DNA of 64,000 nucleotides from Proteobacteria bacterium CG1_02_64_396 (lineage in GTDB: Bacteria; Pseudomonadota; MNWR01; CG1-02-64-396), in the NCBI GenBank assembly GCA_001872725.1, contig MNWR01000029.1:29822-93821 (forward strand). Reading direction: 5' to 3'. Of the stretch, positions 51,493 through 59,771 are shown one piece after another (the stretch's first letter is position 1; each line of letters opens with the position of its first letter). A model generated the notes under the pieces. It ran no database searches, was not told where the DNA came from, and saw only the letters and a list, made by a program, of their open reading frames with translations. The position numbers and the translations under genes were made by a program.

Positions 51493-52443
51493 TCATTCCA
51501 CCCCCCCCTTACGCGCCAAGAGCCACAAAAACACCGGCACCCCGATCAGCGCCGTCACCGCCGAGACCGGCAGTTCGGCGGGGGCGAGCAGGGTGCGGGC
51601 GGCGGTGTCGGCGGCGACCAAAAAGCCCCCCCCGGCCAGCGCCGTCAGCGGCAGCAGCCTTAAGTGCCCCGCCCCGACAACCAACCGTACCGCATGGGGA
51701 ACCACCAGCCCCACAAAGCCGATGGGGCCGCAGGCGGCGACCGCCACGGCGGTGATGAGGGATGCCGCCGCCACCAACCCCTGGCGCACCAAGTGGACCG
51801 GTACCCCCAGACTTTGGGCCGTCGCCTCGCCGAGCAGCAGCAGATCGAGGGTGCGGGCGAGCAACAAACCCAACACCAATGCTCCGCCCCAAGCAGCTAA
51901 AAGAGAGGCGGTCGGCATGTCGCTCTGGGCCAGGCTCCCCATCAACCAGTGCATCGCCGGTCCCAACCGTCCCTCGGGCAGCGCCGCCAGCACCAGGGTG
52001 GTCAACGCCCCCCAAAAGGCGGCCAGCACCACCCCCGCCAGCAACATGCGCTCCCGACTGTGGCGGGCGAAAAGGAAGATCGCCAGCGTTCCGGCCCAGG
52101 CGCCGAGGAAGGCGCCGATCCACACCCCCCCCGGCAGGGCGGGAAAAAACCCCAGGGTGAACACCGCCCCGAAGGCGCCCCCACCGGCGGTGCCGAGCAC
52201 GAAGGGTTCGGCCAGCGGATTGCCGAGCAGCACCTGAAACCAGGCCCCCGCCAGCGCCAGACAGCCGCCGATGGCGAAGGCGGCCAGCATCCGGGGCAGG
52301 CGGATTTCCCAGAGCACCAGCGCCGTGGTACCGGAGGCGTCGCCCCATTGGGAGGGTCCGATCCACACCGGCCCGGCGGCGACCCCAAGGGTGAGGATGG
52401 CGAGCAGGGCGAAGCCGCCGAGGAGCAGGGGGATCGGTTTCAT
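51493..52443 (-). CDS. btuC: Vitamin B12 ABC transporter permease (FecCD family)
   Basis: A 316-residue polytopic membrane permease with ~9-10 spans. Family signatures: EIRLPRMLAAFAIGGCLALA (~45), QVLLGNPLAEPFVLGTAGGG (~70), GPIGFVGLVVPHAVRLVVGA (~222), including the coupling-helix region, and LPVSAVTALIGVPVFLWLLA at the end. Paired with btuD and btuF in order. No strong ribosome site is seen at the start. Confidence 0.92.
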   Translation of the reverse strand: MKPIPLLLGGFALLAILTLGVAAGPVWIGPSQWGDASGTTALVLWEIRLPRMLAAFAIGGCLALAGAWFQVLLGNPLAEPFVLGTAGGGAFGAVFTLGFFPALPGGVWIGAFLGAWAGTLAIFLFARHSRERMLLAGVVLAAFWGALTTLVLAALPEGRLGPAMHWLMGSLAQSDMPTASLLAAWGGALVLGLLLARTLDLLLLGEATAQSLGVPVHLVRQGLVAAASLITAVAVAACGPIGFVGLVVPHAVRLVVGAGHLRLLPLTALAGGGFLVAADTAARTLLAPAELPVSAVTALIGVPVFLWLLARKGGVE

Positions 52444-52612
52444 AAGTGAAGGTCGCAGTTGCGGGAGCGGGCCGGGGTGGGGGGGGTATGGCGGAGCGAC
52501 CGCGCCGCCCCGCACGCGGATGGAGCTGCGCACCCACCGCCAAGGATGGTGCGGCGTCGTAGGGCGGATAAGCGCAGCGCATCCACCTTCCCCCCCGGCA
52601 CAGGCAAGCCCA
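52444..52612. repeat. Repeat-bearing gap between btuF and btuC
   Basis: Contains one GCTTATCCACCCTAC-type element in inverted orientation (52559-52587). No gene seen. Confidence 0.75.
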
Positions 52613-53575
52613 TCACGGCGCCCCCCCAAACTGCCCCGGATGCAGCATCTTGGCCAGCAACGCCGCCCCTTCGATCAGCCGGGGGCCGGGGCGGTGGATC
52701 AGATCGGGGTCGATCAAAAACAGCCGCCCGTCCCGCACGGCGGGTAGGTCGGTGTAGCGCCGCCAGGGGGTGAGGAAGCTGGGATCGGGTTGCTCCATGC
52801 TCGAAACCACAATCACCTCGGGGGCGCGCAGCAGCACCGTTTCGAGGGAAACCTGGGGGGAGCGGACCGGGCTGTCGGCCAGGATGTTGCGCCCGCGCAA
52901 GCCCTCGATCATCTGGGCGATGAAGGAGCCTTGCCCCACCGAGATCAGCGGGTCGTTCCAGACCTGATAGAAGACCGAAACCTCGGGGGTGGCGGCGACC
53001 TGCTCGGTCAGCGCCTGCCAGCGGGCCAGCAGCCGATGGCTCAGATTGCGTCCCTCGTCCAGATGGCCGGTCAGCCCCCCCAATCGGGCCGGTTCCATCC
53101 ACACCGCATCGAGGCTGTCGGGGTTGGAGGCGACCACCTCAATCCCCAGCGCTTGCAGTTTGCGGGCGGTGGGTTGGTTGAGATCCCAGACGATGACCAG
53201 GGTGGGATCGAGCCGCAGCACCGCCTCGACGTGGGGCCCGTCGTACCCCCCCACCTGGGGCAGCCGGGTCGCCGCCTCGGGAAAGTCGGAGTGATTGCCA
53301 ACCCCGACCAATTCGCTGCCGACGCCGATGGCGTAGAGGATTTCGACCGCGTGGGGGGGGATGGCGACGATGCGCCCGGCGGCGGGAGAGAGAGAGGGGA
53401 GCAGCAGGCACAAAAGGCACGAAAGTATTTGTAGGAGCGCCGCCCCCGGCGCGATTGCCCCTCCTGGCGAGATAAACTGTTCAGGCAATCGCGCCGAGAC
53501 GGCGCTCCCACAAAATGAGACGGCGCTTCCACCAAGCGCTCCCACCGTTTCCCCCATGGGCCCATGTCGCCTCAT
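52613..53575 (-). CDS. btuF: Periplasmic B12-binding protein with REP-derived leader
   Basis: A BtuF-type binding protein that delivers corrinoids to BtuCD. The mature part begins near AAGRIVAIPPHAVEILYAIG; VGGYDGPHVEAVLRLDPTLV, VWDLNQPTARKLQALGIEVV and FLTPWRRYTDLPAVRDGRLF are typical. The hydrophobic signal (LQILSCLLCLLLPSLS) is preceded by ~50 residues encoded by two inverted REP palindromes (about 53430-53540). ATG 53575 overlaps the cobS stop as ATGA, arguing that translation really starts there. A TTG at 53413 would give a short signal peptide but lacks a ribosome site. The true start is uncertain. Confidence 0.85.
   Translation of the reverse strand: MRRHGPMGETVGALGGSAVSFCGSAVSARLPEQFISPGGAIAPGAALLQILSCLLCLLLPSLSPAAGRIVAIPPHAVEILYAIGVGSELVGVGNHSDFPEAATRLPQVGGYDGPHVEAVLRLDPTLVIVWDLNQPTARKLQALGIEVVASNPDSLDAVWMEPARLGGLTGHLDEGRNLSHRLLARWQALTEQVAATPEVSVFYQVWNDPLISVGQGSFIAQMIEGLRGRNILADSPVRSPQVSLETVLLRAPEVIVVSSMEQPDPSFLTPWRRYTDLPAVRDGRLFLIDPDLIHRPGPRLIEGAALLAKMLHPGQFGGAP
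53430..53540. repeat. Inverted REP pair inside the btuF 5' coding region
   Basis: GTAGGAGCGCCGCCCCCGGC (from ~53432) and its inverse near 53486-53512 flank a short spacer; a third partial copy follows. The arrangement is a BIME and lies within the btuF frame. Confidence 0.85.
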
Positions 53576-54312
53576 CCCGCCCCCTCCAACAGCACCACGG
53601 TCAGCAGCAGCCCCACCTCGACGATTTCAACCCCCGCCCCCAGGGCGTCGCCGCTCATGCCGCCCAGGCGGCGGTGGAGGAAGATCCACCAGGCGACCAG
53701 CCACAACGGGGCCAGCAGCAGCGCCGGGGCGAGCAGCAGCGACAGCAGCAGCAGCGCACCGAGCCAGCCAAAGAGGGTCGCCCCGGCGATCTCCCAGCCG
53801 AAGCGCTCCCCGCTGCCGCTTGCCAGCGGCGGCAACACCTTGGCCCACACCATCGCCCCCAGCCGCCCCCAGGCGGGGATGAGCAGCAGCGGTCCGATCC
53901 AGCCCCCCCCCATCCCGGCCCCCAGCGCCAGCAGCATCAAGAGGATCAGCTTGGCGACCACCACCAACACCAAAGCCAGAACCCCGAAGCTGCCAACGTG
54001 GGGATCGCGCATCACCGCGAGCAGGCGCTGCGGATCACGATGGGCCGCCCCCAAGCCGTCGGCCAGGTCGGCCAATCCGTCGGCGTGTAACCCCCCGGTG
54101 AGCAAGATCCAAGCTCCGACCCCCAAAAGGGCGGCGAGCCAGGGGTCGACGCTTAACCCGAGCCCGACCGCAACGGCCAGCAATCCCCCCAGGATGATCC
54201 CGACCAGGGGGAACCAGCGGGCGGCGCGGGGTAGCTCCTCGGGCTTGAAGTCCTTCAGCGCCGGGACCGGAATGCGGGTGAGAAAGCCCAGGGCGAGGAT
54301 CAGTCCACGCAT
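53572..54312 (-). CDS. cobS: Adenosylcobinamide-GDP ribazoletransferase
   Basis: A 246-residue membrane enzyme that joins alpha-ribazole to adenosylcobinamide-GDP, the last step of cobalamin assembly. Family marks: LILALGFLTRIPVP at the N-terminus, FPLVGIILGGLLAVAVGLGL (~36), LLTGGLHADGLADLADGLGA (~70, the acidic DGLAD motif) and DPHVGSFGVLALVLVVVAKL (~105). About six membrane spans. It overlaps the phosphatase gene by 13 bases upstream and btuF by 4 bases downstream. Confidence 0.94.
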   Translation of the reverse strand: MRGLILALGFLTRIPVPALKDFKPEELPRAARWFPLVGIILGGLLAVAVGLGLSVDPWLAALLGVGAWILLTGGLHADGLADLADGLGAAHRDPQRLLAVMRDPHVGSFGVLALVLVVVAKLILLMLLALGAGMGGGWIGPLLLIPAWGRLGAMVWAKVLPPLASGSGERFGWEIAGATLFGWLGALLLLSLLLAPALLLAPLWLVAWWIFLHRRLGGMSGDALGAGVEIVEVGLLLTVVLLEGAG

Positions 54313-54923
54313 GGGGCGGGCTCCCGGTTATGAAAAAGCAGGTAGCCACGCCCCGATTCGGGATGCAGCGCCACCCGACTCCATCCGGCGTAGGGGATCA
54401 TCAGGGTGTTGACCTGCGACAGGGGCAGGCCGAGCACGTGGGCCAGCACCACCCGCAGCACCCCCCCGTGGGCGATGAGCAGGCGATGATCGCCCTGGTC
54501 GCAGGCCAGCCAGTCTTGCCAACCGGCCACCACCCGGTTGCCAAAGTCGAGCAGCGGCTCCCCCCGGGCGGGGGTGTAGGCGGTCGGGTCGGCTTGAAAA
54601 CGGGCCAGCCCCTCGGGATCGAAGGTTTGGATCTGCTCAAAGGTCAGCCCGTCCCAGGCGCCGAAGTCGATCTCGGCGAAGGCGCCATCCAGGTGCAGGG
54701 GCAGGTTGCGCCGTGCGGCCAGGTCGGTGGCGAAGTCGGCGCAGCGGATCAGGGGGGAGGCTGCCAGGGCGGTCAGTTCAGCCGCTTGCAGCGCGTGGGC
54801 CACCCAGTCCATCTGCCTACGCCCCTCGTCCGATAGGGGGGGATCGACGCGGCCTCGGAAGACCCGTTCGGGTCCGGCGACGGCGCCGTGGCGCAGCAGG
54901 TCGATGGTGAGCAGGTCGGTCAT
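54300..54923 (-). CDS. cobC: Histidine phosphatase, probable alpha-ribazole phosphatase
   Basis: A 207-residue phosphoglycerate-mutase-fold enzyme. The catalytic motif is IDLLRHGAV (~7-15), with FRGRVDPPLSDEGRRQM, ASPLIRCADFATDLA (~55), EIDFGAWDGLTFEQI (~84) and LLIAHGGVLRVVLAH (~148) supplying the second histidine. Position between cobT and cobS and overlap with cobS support the alpha-ribazole-5'-phosphate phosphatase role. A general phosphatase cannot be excluded from sequence alone. Confidence 0.88.
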   Translation of the reverse strand: MTDLLTIDLLRHGAVAGPERVFRGRVDPPLSDEGRRQMDWVAHALQAAELTALAASPLIRCADFATDLAARRNLPLHLDGAFAEIDFGAWDGLTFEQIQTFDPEGLARFQADPTAYTPARGEPLLDFGNRVVAGWQDWLACDQGDHRLLIAHGGVLRVVLAHVLGLPLSQVNTLMIPYAGWSRVALHPESGRGYLLFHNREPAPCVD

Positions 54924-55365
54924 AGGGTTGGCTGCGCTCTTCGCTGGAAGGCCGGATTATGGTTGGAAACGGCGTGGATGAGGGGTCGGAACTTGTAGGA
55001 GCGCCGCCTCGGCGCGATGCGTTGGGGCAAAGCCGACCGAAAGACCGATCGCGCCGAGGCGGCGCTCCTACAAATTGTTTTGAGAAAACCGTTCATCCCG
55101 AGCTTGTCGAAGGATGGGGCTTTTTGGCAAGGAGGTCCCCCTTCACGGGCGCTGGTTCGCCCCTTCGCCCAAGACCGAGAAGAACCTAGGCAAGCGTTGA
55201 TTGAAGCAGCGCTTCCGAGCATCCCAAGGATGGGCCGCCAAAATCCAGGATAAGTAGGAGGCGACCCCGTCGCCGAAGCTCTTCTGCCTGTCGTAGGAGG
55301 CGACCCCGTCGCCGAAGCTCTTCTCAAGGCAGGATGCCTTTCGTCGGCGCTTCCCTAAAAGGTGG
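54924..55365. repeat. 442-base repeat block between cobT and cobC
   Basis: No gene. An inverted REP pair spans 54994-55069, followed by ATCCCGAGCTTGTCGAAGGA (55097), the hairpin repeat (55192-55239, inverted), and two GTAGGAGGCGACCCCGTCGC units (55255 and 55291). Confidence 0.88.
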
Positions 55366-56403
55366 CTATGCCACCCCCCCGCTCACCCCCGCCTGGGCAA
55401 AGGTCGCCATCCCGGCGTGCAGCGCCACCGCCTCTTGCAGCAGGGGCAGGCAGATTGCCGCGCCGCTCCCCTCCCCAAGCCGCATTTGCAAATCGACCAG
55501 GGGATCGAGCCCCAGGGCGCGCAGCGCCAGGCGGTGGCCGGTCTCTTGGCTGGCGTGGGAGGCGAGCCACCAGATCTCCGCCCCCGGCTCGATGGCATGG
55601 GCGACCAGCGCCGCCGCCGCCGCAATGAATCCATCGATCAGGCAGGGGACGCCGCGGGCCGCCCCCTCAAGATAAAACCCCGCCATGGCGGCGATTTCGA
55701 GCCCGCCGAGTTGGGCGAGCCAGTCGATCCCGTCGGCGGGTTGGGTCGCCTTGGCGCGGGCCAATCCCCGTTGGACCGCATCGCGCTTGCGCGCCAGCCC
55801 CGCGTCGTCGACCCCGGTCCCCCGCCCCACCACATCCTCGGGATCGGCCAGCGCCAGGGCGCAGATCAAACAGGCCGACGCGGTGGTGTTGCCGATCCCC
55901 ATGTCGCCCGCGATCAGCAGGTTGGCGCCGTTGTGGATGGCCGATTGTGCTTGGGCGCGCCCCACCTGAAGCGCCGCTTCGACCTGCTGGCGGCTCATGG
56001 CGGGCCCCTGGGTCAGATCGGCGCTCCCCGGCGCCACCTTGGCCTGCACCACCCCCGCCACCTGAGACAGATCGCCCGCGACCCCGACATCGACCACCGC
56101 CAGGGGGGCGTTCCAGAGGCGGGCGAGGACCGAAATCGCCGCCCCCCCCCGGGCGAAGTTCTTCACCATCTCACCGGTCACCACCGAGGGGAAGACGGAG
56201 ACCCCTTGGGCGCAGACGCCGTGATCGCCCGCAAAGACGGTAATGGCCGGTTTTAGGGGATCGGGGATCGCCTTGCCTTGACGGGCGGCGAGCCACACCG
56301 CGATCTGTTCCAGGCGGCCCAAAGCGCCGGGGGGTTTGGTGAGCTGGGCTTGGTGGGCCAGGGCCGCTTGTTCGGCTTCGGGATGAAGGGGGGCGATGGG
56401 CAT
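55366..56403 (-). CDS. cobT: Nicotinate-nucleotide-dimethylbenzimidazole phosphoribosyltransferase
   Basis: A 345-residue enzyme that activates the lower-ligand base as alpha-ribazole phosphate. Signatures: LTKPPGALGRLEQIAVWLAA (~22), ITVFAGDHGVCAQGVSVFPS (~50), GGAAISVLARLWNAPLAVVD (~85), LLIAGDMGIGNTTASACLIC (~162) and the catalytic-glutamate region at the C-terminus (GEGSGAAICLPLLQEAVALH). Length is standard. It is flanked on both sides by REP blocks. Confidence 0.95.
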   Translation of the reverse strand: MPIAPLHPEAEQAALAHQAQLTKPPGALGRLEQIAVWLAARQGKAIPDPLKPAITVFAGDHGVCAQGVSVFPSVVTGEMVKNFARGGAAISVLARLWNAPLAVVDVGVAGDLSQVAGVVQAKVAPGSADLTQGPAMSRQQVEAALQVGRAQAQSAIHNGANLLIAGDMGIGNTTASACLICALALADPEDVVGRGTGVDDAGLARKRDAVQRGLARAKATQPADGIDWLAQLGGLEIAAMAGFYLEGAARGVPCLIDGFIAAAAALVAHAIEPGAEIWWLASHASQETGHRLALRALGLDPLVDLQMRLGEGSGAAICLPLLQEAVALHAGMATFAQAGVSGGVA

Positions 56404-57012
56404 GGGGGCTCCGGTTTGGGATGAGGTTTTTTAAAAACTTGTTGGAGCGCCGTCTCGGCGCGATTCGTTATGGCAAGGACGACCGCAGAACCCATCGCGC
56501 CGAGGACGGCGCACATACAGACGTCCGGGGCCGACGGGTAGACCCCTCACCCTAACCCTCTCCCCGGTTTCGGGGAGAGGGGACTTGGGAGCAATGGTGT
56601 GTGGTTGGGCCGCTGGGCTCGCCGAAGCGACGTCGGGGACGACTCCCACAAGGTTGCGTGTAGGAGCGCCGCCTCGGCGCGATGCGTTGGGCCGAGGCCG
56701 ACCCAAAACCCAATCGCGCCGGGGCGGCGCTCCTACCTCCGCGATGAACGGCACGGCACGGGACGGGGCGTAGGAGCCTGGTCTCCGGGCGAAGCCTGTT
56801 TAACCCTTCAACCGCCGCCACCCCACCGGTGTTTTTTTGGCGCCGCTGGGCTCGCCGAAGCGACGTCGGGGACGACACACACAAGGTTGCTTGTAGGAGC
56901 GCCGCCTCGGCGCGATGAGTTGGGCCGAGGCCGACCCAAAACCCAATCGCGCCGAGGCGGCGCTCCGACCTCCGCGATGAACGGACCGAGCCCGGTCTCC
57001 GGCAAAGCCTGT
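56404..57012. repeat. 609-base block with three inverted REP pairs
   Basis: No gene. REP pairs (GTAGGAGCGCCGCCTCGGCG and its inverse) occupy about 56438-56515, 56660-56737 and 56893-56970. The last two lie in a ~230-base near-duplicate that also repeats a GCTGGGCTCGCCGAAGCGAC motif (56611 and 56845), indicating local duplication. Confidence 0.9.
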
Positions 57013-57528
57013 TTAACCCTTCAACCGCAGCGGCAACCCCGCCGCCACCAGCACCACCTGGTCGGCCACCTGAGCGATGCGCTGGTGCAGCCGCCCCACC
57101 TCGTCGCGGTAGCGGCGCGATTCGGGCGATTCGGGAACCAGTCCCATCCCGACCTCGTTGCCAACCAGCAGAATCTGGCCGGGCAGCTCGGGGAGTAGGG
57201 CGATCAGGTCGCTGGCCGCCTGCTCGACCGGGACCCCTGCAAACATCAGGTTGCTCACCCACAGCCCCAGGCAATCGACGATCACGGCCCCCTCGGGGGC
57301 GGCGTGGGTTTGCAGCGTCCGGGGCAGGGCCCACGGCTCCTCCACCGTCCGCCACCCCTCGGGCCGCTCGCTGCGGTGGCGGTCGATGCGGGCGTTCCAC
57401 TCCTCGTCCCCCTCGATGCGGGGGGCGGTGGCGATCAGCACCACCGGGCCGCCGTGCGCCTCGGCCAGACGCTGGGCATGGCCGCTTTTGCCGGAGCGGG
57501 CGCCGCCCAAAATCAAGGTGATGGGCAT
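57013..57528 (-). CDS. cobU: Adenosylcobinamide kinase / adenosylcobinamide-phosphate guanylyltransferase
   Basis: A 171-residue bifunctional enzyme that phosphorylates adenosylcobinamide and attaches GMP. The P-loop ITLILGGARSGKSGHAQRLA (~3-22) and LIATAPRIEGDEEWNARIDR (~32), including the guanylylated-histidine region (IDRHRSERPEGW), plus VIVDCLGLWVSNLMF (~82) and LLVGNEVGMGLVPESPESRR (~120) are diagnostic. It overlaps the upstream decarboxylase gene by 16 bases. Confidence 0.95.
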   Translation of the reverse strand: MPITLILGGARSGKSGHAQRLAEAHGGPVVLIATAPRIEGDEEWNARIDRHRSERPEGWRTVEEPWALPRTLQTHAAPEGAVIVDCLGLWVSNLMFAGVPVEQAASDLIALLPELPGQILLVGNEVGMGLVPESPESRRYRDEVGRLHQRIAQVADQVVLVAAGLPLRLKG

Positions 57529-58463
57529 GACAAAGCCTCCTCAAGGCGGCGCCAACCGGCCTCGGAACCGGGAATCCCCAACCGCACCCACCCCTGAAGC
57601 TGCGGCCATTCGGGGAAGGTGCGCACCAGAATCCGGGCCGAGGCAAAATCGGGCATGACGGGGGGGCGACCCAGTACAAAACCGGCTGCGGAGGGGTGGA
57701 GCCGCCAGCCGTGGTTGTGCAACAGCCCGGTCAGACGGCGGGCAAGCACCGCCACCACCTCGTCGCGCCCCTCCCATTCGGGCAGCAATTGGGGGAGCAG
57801 ATGCAGGGCCGGAGTCGGGGCGGGCCAGGGGGGGAGCCAGGGGTCGATCCGCTTGAGGCTGCTCGGCTCGGCCACCAGATACCCGAGGCGCAAACCGGGG
57901 ATGGCGAAGGTTTTGGTCAGCGACCCCAGTCGGATCACCCCCGGCAGCACCCCCAAGGTACGGCGACGGGCCAGCGGCATGTAGGACTCGTCGAGCACCC
58001 CGGTCCGCCCTTCGGGAAAGGGGGCGGTGCGTCCGCAGGGGTTGTGGGGATCGCTCCACCATAGGGCGCTGGCCGACGGGGGAGGGGCGCTCCAAGGGAA
58101 GGGACGCACCCGCACCCCGGCCCGCTGGGCGCAGCGGATCGGCTCGCGAAAGGTCGGCACGGCGATGGCCAGCGAGCGCCACTTGAGCGCCTGGGGCAAA
58201 ACCTCGATGGCCCCCTGCGCCCCGGCGACGATCCGCACCGCCTCGACCGGCACCCCCAGGGTTTGCGCCAGGGCGGTGCTGGCCGGTTCCCCGGCGGGGT
58301 CGGGGTAGCGAGCCACCAGATGGGCGTGGGCCTCCAGCCAGCCCCCCAGCCAGTCCGGCGGGCCGTCGGGATGGAGGCCGGTGGAAAGATCGAGGATCGC
58401 CTCGACCGGGCAATCCCAGGTAAGGGCCGCTGCTTCGAGATTGCCGCCGTGGGGGAGGGTCAT
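57513..58463 (-). CDS. cobD: Threonine-phosphate decarboxylase (PLP aminotransferase fold)
   Basis: A 316-residue PLP enzyme that makes (R)-1-aminopropan-2-yl phosphate for the cobinamide side chain. It opens with HGGNLEAAA, typical of CobD/CobC; ILDLSTGLHPDGPP (~24), WWSDPHNPCGRTAPFPEG (~134), VLDESYMPLARRRTLG (~156) and the PLP lysine SLTKTFAIPGLRLGYLVAEP (~181) are present. Placed directly before cobU and after cbiB. The name cobD follows Salmonella usage. Confidence 0.9.
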   Translation of the reverse strand: MTLPHGGNLEAAALTWDCPVEAILDLSTGLHPDGPPDWLGGWLEAHAHLVARYPDPAGEPASTALAQTLGVPVEAVRIVAGAQGAIEVLPQALKWRSLAIAVPTFREPIRCAQRAGVRVRPFPWSAPPPSASALWWSDPHNPCGRTAPFPEGRTGVLDESYMPLARRRTLGVLPGVIRLGSLTKTFAIPGLRLGYLVAEPSSLKRIDPWLPPWPAPTPALHLLPQLLPEWEGRDEVVAVLARRLTGLLHNHGWRLHPSAAGFVLGRPPVMPDFASARILVRTFPEWPQLQGWVRLGIPGSEAGWRRLEEALSCPSP

Positions 58464-58574
58464 GGGTGGAAAGCCTTTGAATGTATGGATCGGTACGACG
58501 TTGCCAAAGATCGCTCTCCCCTTCTTAAAGGGGGGTTGGGGGGGATTTGCTGGCGGCGGGTTCAGCCAAGGTAT

Positions 58575-59603
58575 TCACCCCGAAACCACCGCTTCCAACC
58601 CCAATACAATCAGCATCGCCACCGCCGCCAAGAGCAAGGCGCGGTGGATCAAGACAAGTCCCGCCAGGGTGTCGCGGGGTGTGGGCTCTCGCCCCCCGTC
58701 CGGACCCAACCAGGGGCGCGCCTCAAGGTGGCCGGCGCGCAGAACCGCCCCCCCCAGCCGCACACCGAGCCCCCAAGCCAGCGCCGCCTCGGGCCAGCCG
58801 CCATTGGGGGAGGGATGCTGGGTCGCTTGGGGGGCGAGCGATCTCCAGGTTTGGAGCAGCTGAGGTAGGAGCGGACCCCGTCCGCGAACCGCCCAGGTGC
58901 GTGGGGCTATCGGTCGCCTCTGTTCGGCCACGGGGTGGCCTCCTACAGGGGCTCTGTCGTGCCGCCGTGCCGCCAGCACAATCAACCCGGCGGTCAGTCG
59001 GGCCGGAATCCAGTTGGCCACATCGTCGATCCTCGCCGCCGCCGTGCCGAAATGGAGGTAGCGGGGTGAGCGGTGGCCCCACATGGCGTCCAGGGTGTTG
59101 ACCATCCGGTAGGCCGCCGCCCCCAGCGGTCCGGCCACAACAAACCAAAACAGCGGGGCGACGACCGCATCCGAGCTGTTTTCGGCCAGGCTTTCTAGGG
59201 CGGCGCGGTGAATTCCCGCCTCATCAAGCGCCTCGGGGTCGCGCCCGACGATGCGGGCCGCCGCCATCCGGGCGCTGGTCAGGCCGGTCGCCTCGGCCAC
59301 CGAGCGCACATGGCCGAGCAGCGAGCGCCACCCCAGGGTCGTCCACAGCAGCGCGGCGTCGAACAGCAGGCCGCTCCAGGGGCGCAGATCCCACAGGGCG
59401 ACGTGCAGCCAGGCGATGCCGAGCAAGGGGGGGATGACGGCGGCCAGCCAGGCCATGGCTCCGGCGGCGCGGTGGTCGCTGTGCAGCGCCTGTTCGATCA
59501 GCCCCGCGTAGCGGCCAAACCAAGCCACCGGATGGTAGGCGGTCGCCGGATCGCCGCGCAGCCGCTCGAAGGTGAGCGCCAGGAGGAGGATGGTTGCACT
59601 CAT
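58575..59603 (-). CDS. cbiB: Adenosylcobinamide-phosphate synthase with REP-encoded insertion
   Basis: A 342-residue membrane amide synthase that joins aminopropanol (phosphate) to adenosylcobyric acid. Family marks: ERLRGDPATAYHPVAWFGRY (~16), ESLAENSSDAVVAPLFWFVV (~147), AAYRMVNTLDAMWGHRSPRY (~172), WIPARLTAGLIVLAAR (~207) and PSPNGGWPEAALAWGLGVRL (~265). Between the last two, ~35 residues (RAPVGGHPVAEQRRPIAPRT and on) are encoded by two inverted REP palindromes (58866-58946) and have no counterpart I know in the family. The frame is kept. The start at MSATILL lacks a clear ribosome site. Confidence 0.88.
   Translation of the reverse strand: MSATILLLALTFERLRGDPATAYHPVAWFGRYAGLIEQALHSDHRAAGAMAWLAAVIPPLLGIAWLHVALWDLRPWSGLLFDAALLWTTLGWRSLLGHVRSVAEATGLTSARMAAARIVGRDPEALDEAGIHRAALESLAENSSDAVVAPLFWFVVAGPLGAAAYRMVNTLDAMWGHRSPRYLHFGTAAARIDDVANWIPARLTAGLIVLAARRHDRAPVGGHPVAEQRRPIAPRTWAVRGRGPLLPQLLQTWRSLAPQATQHPSPNGGWPEAALAWGLGVRLGGAVLRAGHLEARPWLGPDGGREPTPRDTLAGLVLIHRALLLAAVAMLIVLGLEAVVSG
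58866..58946. repeat. Inverted REP pair (BIME) within the cbiB coding sequence
   Basis: GTAGGAGCGGACCCCGTCCG at 58866 and the inverse GGTGGCCTCCTAC ending at 58946 bound the segment. It is in frame with cbiB and contains no stop. Confidence 0.85.
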
Positions 59604-59771
59604 CGTGGTAGCCGGGTTGTGCGACGGTTCGAGGGCCATCTCATGGGGGCGACTTTGGGGTGTTGATCATGTGACTTCGAACCCCATTGGGGGCGCTTCG
59701 GCGGGTTGGCTGTTCGACCCCCACCCCGACCCTCCCCCTGCCAGGGGGAGGGAGCTTTCCCCCGATTTGCC

